Of a DNA stretch of 64,000 nt, positions 57,648 through 64,000 are shown in pieces. Made by a program: the position numbers and the translations under genes. Every line of letters starts with the position of its first letter. Positions within the stretch are counted from its first letter, which is position 1. The notes beneath the pieces are model-generated. The model worked only from the letters and a program-made list of their open reading frames with translations, was not told the DNA's origin and did no database searches. Origin of the DNA: Rhodanobacter_A agri (GTDB taxonomy: Bacteria > Pseudomonadota > Gammaproteobacteria > Xanthomonadales > Rhodanobacteraceae); NCBI RefSeq assembly GCF_044904705.1, contig NZ_JADIKL010000008.1:186001-250000 (forward strand), in the 5' to 3' direction.

Positions 57648-57854
57648 ATGCGTTTCGGTACGGTCAAGTGGTTCAACGACGCCAAGGGCTTCGGTTTCAT
57701 CGCGCCTGAGGACGGTGGGGAGGACGTATTCGTCCACTTCTCGGCCATCAACTCCAAGGGCTTCCGCAGCCTGCAGGAAGGCCAGCGCGTGAAGTTCGAA
57801 GTCACCCAGGGCCCGAAGGGTGCCCAGGCTTCGGGCGTCGAGATTGCGGCCTGA
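57648..57854 (+). CDS. cold-shock-like protein (CspA family)
   Basis: A 68-residue single OB-fold RNA/ssDNA chaperone. MRFGTVKWFNDAKGFGFIAPEDGGEDVFVHFSAI contains RNP1 (KGFGFI) and RNP2 (VFVHF); the rest (GFRSLQEGQRVKFEVTQGPKGAQASGVEIA) completes the barrel. The ATG at 57648 with AGAGG upstream is preferred over in-frame starts in the leader. Whether it is cold-induced cannot be told; many paralogues are constitutive. Two hairpins and REP repeats follow. Confidence 0.95.
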   Translation: MRFGTVKWFNDAKGFGFIAPEDGGEDVFVHFSAINSKGFRSLQEGQRVKFEVTQGPKGAQASGVEIAA

Positions 57855-57895
57855 GTTCCGCCGGCCGGCGTTTGCGCCGGCCAAGCAGTGAGACC

Positions 57896-57921
57896 GAGCC
57901 CCGCGCCCAGGCGCGGGGCTC
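57896..57921 (+). terminator. intrinsic terminator after the cold-shock gene
   Basis: An 11-bp stem GAGCCCCGCGC / GCGCGGGGCTC with a CCAG loop, then TTTGCTTTG. A second hairpin without a T tract (GGCCGGCG-TTTG-CGCCGGCC) precedes it at about 57863-57882. Confidence 0.85.
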
Positions 57922-57949
57922 TTTGCTTTGAGCCGTGCCGTTCTGAAAA

Positions 57950-57999
57950 GTCCGGCCGTGAATGGGCGCCCGTGTGATTCTCGCGATCAGGACGATCGC
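57950..57999 (+). repeat. REP-like two-hairpin repeat, copy F
   Basis: GTCCGGCCGTGAATGGGCGC linker GCGATCAGGACGATCGC. The first stem is worn; the second is intact. Tandem with copy G, 10 bp away. Confidence 0.65.
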
Positions 58000-58009
58000 A
58001 AGTTGAAGG

Positions 58010-58060
58010 GTGCAGCCAAGGATGACTGCCCATTCGATCTCCGCGATCATGGACGATCGC
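58010..58060 (+). repeat. REP-like two-hairpin repeat, copy G
   Basis: GTGCAGCCAAGGATGACTGC linker GCGATCATGGACGATCGC. In the first stem GCAGCC/TGACTGC differs from GCGGCC/GGCCGC on both sides, keeping the GCAG-CTGC pairing. It ends 17 bp before the asparaginase start. Confidence 0.7.
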
Positions 58061-58077
58061 AAAATGCAGGAGCTTTC

Positions 58078-59115
58078 ATGGCCGATCGCCGGCAATTCCT
58101 CAAGACCTCGTTGCTGGGCGCCTCCGCGCTGGCGATGAGCAAGCCGCTCGCCGCCGCCGGATCCACCGGTACGGCAGGCAAGTCTGCCACCGTGCGTGTG
58201 GCCTCTACCTGGGATTTCGGCATCGCCGCCAACCAGGCGGCGTGGGCGATCCTGGACAAGCACGGCCATGCGCTCGATGCCGTCGAAGCCGGCGTACGCG
58301 TACCCGAGGCCGACCTCAAGAACCACAGCGTGGGCAAGGGCGGTTACCCCGATCGCGACGGCAAGGTGACCCTGGATGCCAGCATCATGGACGCCGAGGG
58401 CAACTGCGGCGCAGTGGCCGCGCTGGAACACGTGACGCATGCCATCTCGGTGGCGCGCCGGGTGATGGAGCGTACGCCGCATGTGCTGCTGGCTGGCGAC
58501 GGTGCGCTGCAGTTCGCGCTGGAGCAGGGCTTCGAGAAGGAGAACCTGCTGACCCCAGAGGCGGACCAGGCCTGGCACGAGTGGCTGAAGACCGCGCGCT
58601 ACCAGCCCGTGATCAACAGCGAGGTGCGCGATTACGGCGCCGGTAAACCCGCCGCGCTTCCCGGCGGCAAGGACAACCACGACACCATCGGCATGCTGGC
58701 CCTGGATGCGCACGGCAAGCTGGCCGGCGCCTGCACCACCAGCGGCATGGCGTGGAAGCTGCACGGCCGCGTGGGCGACTCGCCGATCATCGGCGCCGGC
58801 CTGTACGTGGATGGCGAAGTAGGTGGCGCCACCTCCACCGGGGTGGGCGAGGAGGTCATCCGCAACGCCGGCAGCTTCCTTGTGGTGGAGTTGATGCGCC
58901 AGGGCCGCACGCCCACGGAAGCCTGCCGCGAGGCGGTGATGCGCATCGTGCGCAAGAAGCCGAAGACGGCGAAGGATATCCAGGTGGGTTTTCTCGCCAT
59001 GAACCGGGATGGCGAGGTGGGCGCCTGGGCGATCCAGTCCGGTTTCTCCTACGCCGTGTGCGATGCGAAGAACCAGCGTGCGTTGATTCCCTCGAAGAGC
59101 GTTTATCCCGCATGA
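58078..59115 (+). CDS. N4-(beta-N-acetylglucosaminyl)-L-asparaginase-family Ntn-hydrolase, Tat-exported
   Basis: A 345-residue glycosylasparaginase-type enzyme. The N-terminus RRQFLKTSLLGASALAMSKPLAAA is a twin-arginine signal (RRxFLK), so it is exported folded. VASTWDFGIAANQAAWAILDKHGHALDAVEAGV is the family start; autocleavage is expected before the nucleophile Thr in NHDTIGMLALD (about residue 203), releasing alpha and beta chains; GDSPIIGAGLYVDGEVGGATSTGVGEEVIRNAGSFLVVELM follows in the beta chain. It may cleave GlcNAc-Asn or other beta-aspartyl bonds in the periplasm. Coupled to cutC by an ATGA overlap. Confidence 0.9.
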   Translation: MADRRQFLKTSLLGASALAMSKPLAAAGSTGTAGKSATVRVASTWDFGIAANQAAWAILDKHGHALDAVEAGVRVPEADLKNHSVGKGGYPDRDGKVTLDASIMDAEGNCGAVAALEHVTHAISVARRVMERTPHVLLAGDGALQFALEQGFEKENLLTPEADQAWHEWLKTARYQPVINSEVRDYGAGKPAALPGGKDNHDTIGMLALDAHGKLAGACTTSGMAWKLHGRVGDSPIIGAGLYVDGEVGGATSTGVGEEVIRNAGSFLVVELMRQGRTPTEACREAVMRIVRKKPKTAKDIQVGFLAMNRDGEVGAWAIQSGFSYAVCDAKNQRALIPSKSVYPA

Positions 59116-59846
59116 GCAAGTATTTGCTGGAAGTGGCTGCCAACTCGGTGGCCTCCGCAGTGGCCGCGCAGGCAGGCGGGGCGGGGCGGGTGGAGCTGTG
59201 TGCCGCGCTGGAGCTGGGCGGCCTCACGCCTTCGCAGGCCGTCATCGCGATGGTGCGTGAACGTCTGCGCATTCCGTTGTACGTGCTGATCCGTCCACGC
59301 GCCGGCGATTTCCTCTACGACGATGACGAATGCGAGGCGATGCGCCGCGACATCGAGACCTGTGTGGGGCTGGGCTGCGACGGTGTGGTGCTCGGCGTGC
59401 TCGATGCCGACGGCGAGGTGGACATGGAGCGCTGCTACGGCCTGATCGCCGCAGCGGGTCACCTCGGCATCACCTTCCACCGCGCCTTCGATCTCGTGCG
59501 CGATCCACGGCGCGCACTGGATGATGTGATTGCGCTGGGCTGCGAGCGCGTGCTGACGTCGGGCGGGCAGGCCAGCGCACTGGCAGGCGCCGCCCTGATC
59601 CGCGAGATGATCGGGCAGGCGAATGGCCGCATTGCCATCATGCCCGGTGCCGGTGTGACGGCCGACAATCTCACCGCGCTCGCCACCGCCACCGGTGCCT
59701 GCGAATTCCACGCATCCGCCAAGCGGCAACTCGCCTCGGGCATGCGCCATCGCCCGCCGCTGCTCACCGACATGCAGGGTGGCGAATTGCGCAGTGACGA
59801 GGAACAAGTGCGTGCGTTGGTGCAGACCCTGCGATCCATCCGCTAG
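59112..59846 (+). CDS. cutC: CutC family protein
   Basis: A 244-residue TIM-barrel protein. LLEVAANSVASAVAAQAGGAGRVELCAALELGGLTPS, IPLYVLIRPRAGDFLYDDDECEAMRRDI, GITFHRAFDLVRDP and the LTSGGQASALAGAALI block are the CutC hallmarks. The family was named for copper tolerance, but that role is not well supported and the true function is uncertain. Translationally coupled to the exported asparaginase-type gene. Confidence 0.93.
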   Translation: MSKYLLEVAANSVASAVAAQAGGAGRVELCAALELGGLTPSQAVIAMVRERLRIPLYVLIRPRAGDFLYDDDECEAMRRDIETCVGLGCDGVVLGVLDADGEVDMERCYGLIAAAGHLGITFHRAFDLVRDPRRALDDVIALGCERVLTSGGQASALAGAALIREMIGQANGRIAIMPGAGVTADNLTALATATGACEFHASAKRQLASGMRHRPPLLTDMQGGELRSDEEQVRALVQTLRSIR

Positions 59847-59867
59847 TGCGGCGTGTGGTCTGTTCCC

Positions 59868-59920
59868 TTCTCCCGCCGGGAGAAGGTGGTGCGCGGCGCC
59901 GGATGAGGGTCCGGACACGC
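59868..59920. repeat. xanthomonad-type intergenic palindromic repeat
   Basis: TTCTCCCGCCGGGAGAAGG forms a compact palindrome followed by TGCGCGGCGCCGGATGAGGG, a sequence style common between genes of xanthomonads. Only one copy is seen in this window, so its repeat status rests on general knowledge. The remainder of the 254-bp cutC-fabV spacer shows nothing definite. Confidence 0.45.
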
Positions 59921-60100
59921 CGTAACGATCGAATGCCCCTGTATCAGCGTCCCAAAGCCCACTCCCACGCGCATCAAAGCAGGTTCACCCATGGCCTTTC
60001 CCACGCCCGGCGGGACAGGGCGCGCGTTTCCCTACCGCAGCGCATGGACCCCGGCCTTCGCTAAGATGCCGCCTTGCGAATTCCCCGTGGAGCATCACCA

Positions 60101-61309
60101 GTGATCATCAAACCCAAAGTGCGCGGTTTCATCTGTGTCACGGCCCACCCGGTCGGATGCGAGCTCAACGTGGCCGAACAGATCGCCACCACCAAAGCCG
60201 CCATCCACAACGACGGCAAGGGTCCGAAGCGCGTGCTGGTGATTGGTGCTTCCACCGGCTACGGCCTGGCGTCGCGCATTACCGCCGCGTTCGGCTACGG
60301 CGCGGCCACATTGGGCGTGTTCTTCGAGAAGCCCAGCAGCGAGGACAAGCCCGGCACCGCCGGCTGGTACAACTCCGCCGCGTTCGACAAGCTGGCCAAG
60401 CAGGCGGGCCTCTACAGCAAGTCCATCAATGGCGACGCCTTCGCCAACGAGACGCGCGAGCGCGCCATTGAAATCATCAAGAACGAGATGGGCGGGCAGG
60501 TGGACCTGGTGGTCTACTCGCTGGCCTCGCCCGTGCGCAAGCTGCCGGACACTGGCGAAGTGGTGCGCTCCGCCCTCAAGACCATCGGAGAGCCGTTCAC
60601 CAACACCTCGGTCGATACCAACAAGGATACGGTGATCGAGGCCACCATCGAGCCGGCCACCGAGCAGGAAATCAAGGACACCGTCACCGTGATGGGCGGC
60701 GAAGACTGGGCGTTGTGGATCGACGCGCTGGGCAAGGCCGGCGTGCTGGCGAAGGACGCCAAGACCATCGCCTACAGCTATATCGGCACCGAGATCACCT
60801 GGCCGATGTACTGGCACGGCACGCTTGGCCAGGCCAAGCAGCATCTGGACAATACCGCGAAAGCACTGCGCGAGCGCCACACCGCCGAGGGCCTCGACGC
60901 CCGCGTCGGTGTGATGAAGTCGGTGGTCACCCAGGCCAGTGCCGCGATCCCGGTGATTCCGCTGTATGTCTCCATCGCCTTCAAGATCATGAAGGAGAAG
61001 GGCATCCACGAAGGTTGCATCGAGCAGATCAACCGCCTGTTCCACGACCGCCTCTATCGGGCCGACGGCGCCGCCTTGCCCATCGACACCGAGGGTCGCG
61101 TGCGCCTCGACGACTGGGAGCTGCGCGACGACGTGCAGGACGCCTGCAAGGCGCTCTGGCCCACCGTCACCACCGAAAACCTTCGCCAGATCACCGATTA
61201 CGACGGCTACAAGCACGAGTTCCTCAAGCTGTTCGGCTTTGATCGCGGCGATGTGGACTACGACGCCGAGGTGGAAACCGACCGGCGCTTCGACTGCGTG
61301 GAGATGTAA
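60101..61309 (+). CDS. fabV: trans-2-enoyl-ACP reductase FabV
   Basis: A 402-residue NADH-dependent enoyl reductase completing fatty-acid elongation; FabV enzymes are insensitive to triclosan. MIIKPKVRGFICVTAHPVGCE is the family N-terminus, VLVIGASTGYGLASRI the extended Rossmann loop, and YWHGTLGQAK the Tyr-x8-Lys catalytic pair (about 244-253). The start is GTG at 60101 with GGAG upstream, immediately at the conserved N-terminus. A common sole or main enoyl reductase in Xanthomonas relatives. Single gene, 81 bp before tmRNA. Confidence 0.97.
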   Translation: MIIKPKVRGFICVTAHPVGCELNVAEQIATTKAAIHNDGKGPKRVLVIGASTGYGLASRITAAFGYGAATLGVFFEKPSSEDKPGTAGWYNSAAFDKLAKQAGLYSKSINGDAFANETRERAIEIIKNEMGGQVDLVVYSLASPVRKLPDTGEVVRSALKTIGEPFTNTSVDTNKDTVIEATIEPATEQEIKDTVTVMGGEDWALWIDALGKAGVLAKDAKTIAYSYIGTEITWPMYWHGTLGQAKQHLDNTAKALRERHTAEGLDARVGVMKSVVTQASAAIPVIPLYVSIAFKIMKEKGIHEGCIEQINRLFHDRLYRADGAALPIDTEGRVRLDDWELRDDVQDACKALWPTVTTENLRQITDYDGYKHEFLKLFGFDRGDVDYDAEVETDRRFDCVEM

Positions 61310-61337
61310 CGGACACGGAAGGGCGCGGCGTGTCGCA

Positions 61338-61367
61338 TTGATGCCTGGCGCCGCGACCCCATATACT
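61338..61367 (+). promoter_or_regulatory. sigma-70 promoter of ssrA
   Basis: -35 TTGATG (61338-61343), 18-bp spacer, -10 TATACT (61362-61367), implying a leader of about 17 nt that RNase P removes before the mature 5' end at 61391. Confidence 0.6.
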
Positions 61368-61390
61368 TGTCCGGCCATACCGTTTTCCCC

Positions 61391-61742
<352 letters not shown>

Positions 61743-61750
61743 ACACCTGT

Positions 61751-61781
61751 CGGCCGATCAGTCTAAACCGCTGATCGGCCG
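61751..61781 (+). terminator. intrinsic terminator of ssrA
   Basis: An 11-bp stem CGGCCGATCAG / CTGATCGGCCG with a 9-nt loop, followed by ATGCTTTTTAGG. Confidence 0.85.
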
Positions 61782-61824
61782 ATGCTTTTTAGGCACTCAA
61801 CGATCCCCGAAACGCCTTCCCACA

Positions 61825-61846
61825 GGTATCGTTTTGGGTATCGTTT
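61825..61846 (+). repeat. direct repeat upstream of the integrase
   Basis: GGTATCGTTT occurs twice, at 61825-61834 and 61837-61846, with a period of 12 bp, ending 2 bp before the integrase ATG. It could be an arm-type integrase or excisionase site, or an operator. Confidence 0.5.
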
Positions 61847-61848
61847 CT

Positions 61849-63432
61849 ATGCCGAAACCTTTTATCTTCCAGCGATCGACTGGTTGGTATGTCCGCTTTC
61901 TGGTGCCCCAACACGCGCGCGCGGCGATGGGTTCTCGCTTCATCGTCCGCGCCCTGGGCAACATGGGCGGTGATGAAGTCCGATTGATGGCGGCTCAACT
62001 CGGCTACGCTTTGTCACGTCAATGCGCTGCCCTCAGAGCCTCCATGACCGATGCTTCAAAGTCTTCCCACCAGGCCCTCAAACTTTCCACCAAGGTGGAT
62101 TTGGATCCGTGGGGATTTGCTCGGGAGGCCGTGAACTACACCATCGAAATTGCACCCGATGGCACGCGCCGCATCCATGCACTGGGCCCCGCCGATCACG
62201 CCATGGCGCTGGAAATGCTTCGGGAGATGGACAAGCGCTATCAACCAACAGCCATCATCCCAGCCTCGGCCGCTGTGTTGCCCGCAGCCGGGCCAACGCC
62301 TCTTTTGTCTGAGCGCATCTCGCTGTTTCTGGCTCAGTTCAAACAAAAGCAGCGCGCCACCGCAAATGTGCTGGACACCACCCACACGCTGCGACTGTTC
62401 CTTGGGGTTGTCGGTGACAAACCGCTTTCTGCGATCGGACCCGACGACATTGATGCCTTCCTGGCCGCCATTGCCGATTGGCCCATCAATGCCAGTAAGA
62501 AACCCGACTACAAAGATCTGGACGTCCTTGGCGTGCTTGCTCTGTCGCGTCGGCTTCATCCGCCCACCATTGGTTTGCGCACCCAAGAAAAACATTTGGA
62601 TCGGTTGCGGGTGTTCCTCAACTGGTGTGTGAAGCGCCAACACTTGCCCACCAACCCGGCGTCCGATGTGCATGTGATGACCCGATCCCAAGAGGACGAA
62701 CGCAGCCGCCGTGCGTTTTTGCCCAGTGAACTGCAAGCCTTGTTTGATCCGGAGCGTCGGGACAAACACTGCCGCACGCCTGCACGGTGGTGGATCCCGT
62801 TGTTGGCGTTACACAGTGGCGCCCGGGTCAATGAGCTGGCCCAGCTCAATACCGCGGACATTGAAGAAATAGACCATGTGTGGGGTTTCCACGTTGCCAC
62901 GCGTTTTTCGGAGCAACATTTGAAGAACTCCAAAACGAAGCGATTTGTTCCGCTCCATCGTGCGTTACTGGAAGCGGGTTTCCTGGCCTACGTGGCCGAT
63001 GTCACCCAAGCACAAAACCAGGCCACGGGTCCGCTATTCCCTGGCTTGGGCAAGTCAGGCGGTGACAAGGTGGGCGACTGGTGGAACCGCACTTATATGC
63101 CGTTGTGTGGCATCAAAGATGACAAGCTGGTGTTTCATTGTTTCCGGCATACCTTCGCAACCTTTGCCGAACGTGCAGGCATGTCCGAAGGACGCATTGC
63201 CCGCATCACTGGGCACAGCACCAAGGGCTCCATTTTGTCCGAGTTCTACATTGATCCGCCGACCCTGTTGGAACGCGTGGGCACCGTCAACGCTGTGGCC
63301 TATGACCTGCCGCCGCCCGCTCCCTATGTGCCTCGTTCGGTTGGCGCGTTCTTTCCAAAACTGGACCGTGTGCAACAGCGACGGGTTGCCGTGGAAGCAC
63401 GTGCAGCACGTCAAGCTCAAAAAAGCCGTTAA
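61849..63432 (+). CDS. tyrosine-type site-specific integrase of an ssrA-targeted element
   Basis: A 527-residue tyrosine recombinase. The N-terminus (PKPFIFQRSTGWYVRFLVPQHARAAMG) resembles DUF6538-type arm-binding domains, a SAM-like core-binding domain spans about 145-265, and the catalytic domain has Arg326 (HSGARVNELAQL), His430 and Arg433 (FHCFRHTF), His456 (ITGHS) and Tyr467 (SEFYID), the complete R-H-R-H-Y set. The ATG at 61849 is preferred over an in-frame TTG at 61834. Codon usage is visibly less GC-biased at third positions than in the flanking core genes. It lies 107 bp from the tmRNA 3' end, which is the likely attachment site. Confidence 0.94.
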   Translation: MPKPFIFQRSTGWYVRFLVPQHARAAMGSRFIVRALGNMGGDEVRLMAAQLGYALSRQCAALRASMTDASKSSHQALKLSTKVDLDPWGFAREAVNYTIEIAPDGTRRIHALGPADHAMALEMLREMDKRYQPTAIIPASAAVLPAAGPTPLLSERISLFLAQFKQKQRATANVLDTTHTLRLFLGVVGDKPLSAIGPDDIDAFLAAIADWPINASKKPDYKDLDVLGVLALSRRLHPPTIGLRTQEKHLDRLRVFLNWCVKRQHLPTNPASDVHVMTRSQEDERSRRAFLPSELQALFDPERRDKHCRTPARWWIPLLALHSGARVNELAQLNTADIEEIDHVWGFHVATRFSEQHLKNSKTKRFVPLHRALLEAGFLAYVADVTQAQNQATGPLFPGLGKSGGDKVGDWWNRTYMPLCGIKDDKLVFHCFRHTFATFAERAGMSEGRIARITGHSTKGSILSEFYIDPPTLLERVGTVNAVAYDLPPPAPYVPRSVGAFFPKLDRVQQRRVAVEARAARQAQKSR

Positions 63433-63659
63433 TGCCGCATGATCAGATTTGAACCCTGGGCCGACATCGGGCACCAGTCACGTCTGGCGCTTGGTGTTGG
63501 CCAACCGTGGGAGGACGCTCACCGCTAGGCTGTCCCTTTCCGTCCCCCAGGTTTACGTCCGCCGCCCAGGGCTTTTTCTACTTCCGTCGCCCAAGCAATC
63601 AGGTCTGTGCCACAGGCCTGGGGTAATCCCCCCGCTTTTAGCGCTCGCCAAAAGTGGAG

Positions 63660-64000
63660 CTAAGCGGGCAAGGCCAATTTCTGCATGGGTGTGATGCCGC
63701 CGAGAGCCATGTTCGGACGCTCGTGGTTGTATGTCCATAGCCAGTGGGTCGCCGATGCTTGCACCTCGTCAATCGAGTCGAACAAGGTTTGCGCCAACCA
63801 GTCATAGCGTACCGTTCGGTTGTAACGTTCGACGTAGGCGTTCTGCTGCGGCTTGCCGGGCTGGATGTGCTCGATGCGGATGCCGCGTTGTTCGGCCCAG
63901 GTCAGAAACGCACCACTGATGTATTCAGGACCGTTGTCACAGCGAATCACCTCGGGCTGACCACGCCACTGGATGATCTGCTCCAACGAACGGATGACGC
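63660..64000 (-). mobile_element. IS3-family transposase (OrfB) C-terminal part, cut by window edge
   Basis: The last 113 codons of an integrase-core (rve) transposase: VIRSLEQIIQWRGQPEVIRCDNGPEYISGAFLTWAEQRGIRIEHIQPGKPQQNAYVERYNRTVRYDWL..., with the second catalytic Asp (RCDNGPEY) and the Glu (NAYVERYNRTVR) of the DDE triad, and the IS3 ending YNHERPNMALGGITPMQKLA. The reading frame is open to position 64000, so the gene continues beyond the window. No terminal inverted repeat could be fixed in the 227 bp between the integrase stop and this gene. Confidence 0.92.

Noticed and set aside
63449..63694. 81-codon frame between the integrase and the IS
   Set aside because: No family resemblance, Pro/Leu-rich translation, and it overlaps the transposase end.

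Overview
The window looks like chromosome of a high-GC gammaproteobacterium of the Xanthomonadales/Lysobacterales, most likely a Rhodanobacteraceae-type organism (Rhodanobacter/Dyella/Luteibacter group). This is an inference from gene order (surE-pcm-yqaA-nlpD; tig-clpP-clpX-lon-hup-ppiD; rpoE-rseA-degP-lepA-lepB-rnc-era-recO), the FabV-type enoyl reductase, and the strong G/C bias at third codon positions. Most of the window is core housekeeping sequence; only the last ~2.3 kb is clearly mobile.

Layout. 1-6.1 kb: a cut-off MFS exporter divergent from a MerR-type regulator with a classic 19-bp-spacer promoter, an Smr protein, the surE-pcm-yqaA-nlpD stationary-phase/cell-wall cluster, and the yhbY/Mth938-like pair. 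6.1-9.9 kb: rlmE-ftsH, a five-tRNA operon (Arg-Pro-Arg-His-Lys) with a strong promoter, then tRNA-Leu. 10-19 kb: the protein quality-control block tig, clpP, clpX, lon, hupB, tRNA-Val/Asp, ppiD. 19-24 kb: mltD/gloB divergent from a methyltransferase-rnhA-dnaQ operon, a PP2C phosphatase and tRNA-Ser. 24-29.5 kb: a second signal peptidase I, ppsA and its regulator ppsR, a DUF1249 gene, and a tRNA-Ala/Glu/Asp operon. 29.6-37 kb: a CPA2 antiporter, an FKBP isomerase, ugd-slyX, a DUF2058 gene and a FadJ-like bifunctional beta-oxidation enzyme. 37-40 kb: an unknown gene coupled to a GGDEF-EAL protein. 40-49 kb: the sigma-E envelope-stress operon running through lepA, lepB, rnc, era and recO. 49-57.5 kb: a REC-HPt protein, a YdbH/YdbL-like envelope pair, rlmD, and a tightly coupled CYTH-nagZ-hpt-FMN reductase-MTIP operon. 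57.6-61.3 kb: a cold-shock protein, a Tat-exported asparaginase-family enzyme, cutC and fabV. 61.4-64 kb: tmRNA (ssrA), a tyrosine integrase directly behind it, and an IS3-type transposase cut by the window edge: the entry point of an ssrA-targeted integrative element.

Non-coding structure is the least expected part. Two copies of a MITE-like element (about 334 and 270 bp, with ~31-bp terminal inverted repeats) sit in inverse orientation at 3.3 and 48.8 kb. A separate ~51-bp two-hairpin REP-like repeat occurs at least seven times between genes, with compensatory stem changes. A 30-bp perfect inverted repeat folds the end of tRNA-Ser into its own terminator. Regulatory sites readable directly include a MerR-type promoter, an exact-match sigma-E promoter before rpoE, several sigma-70 promoters for stable RNAs, and about ten intrinsic terminators.
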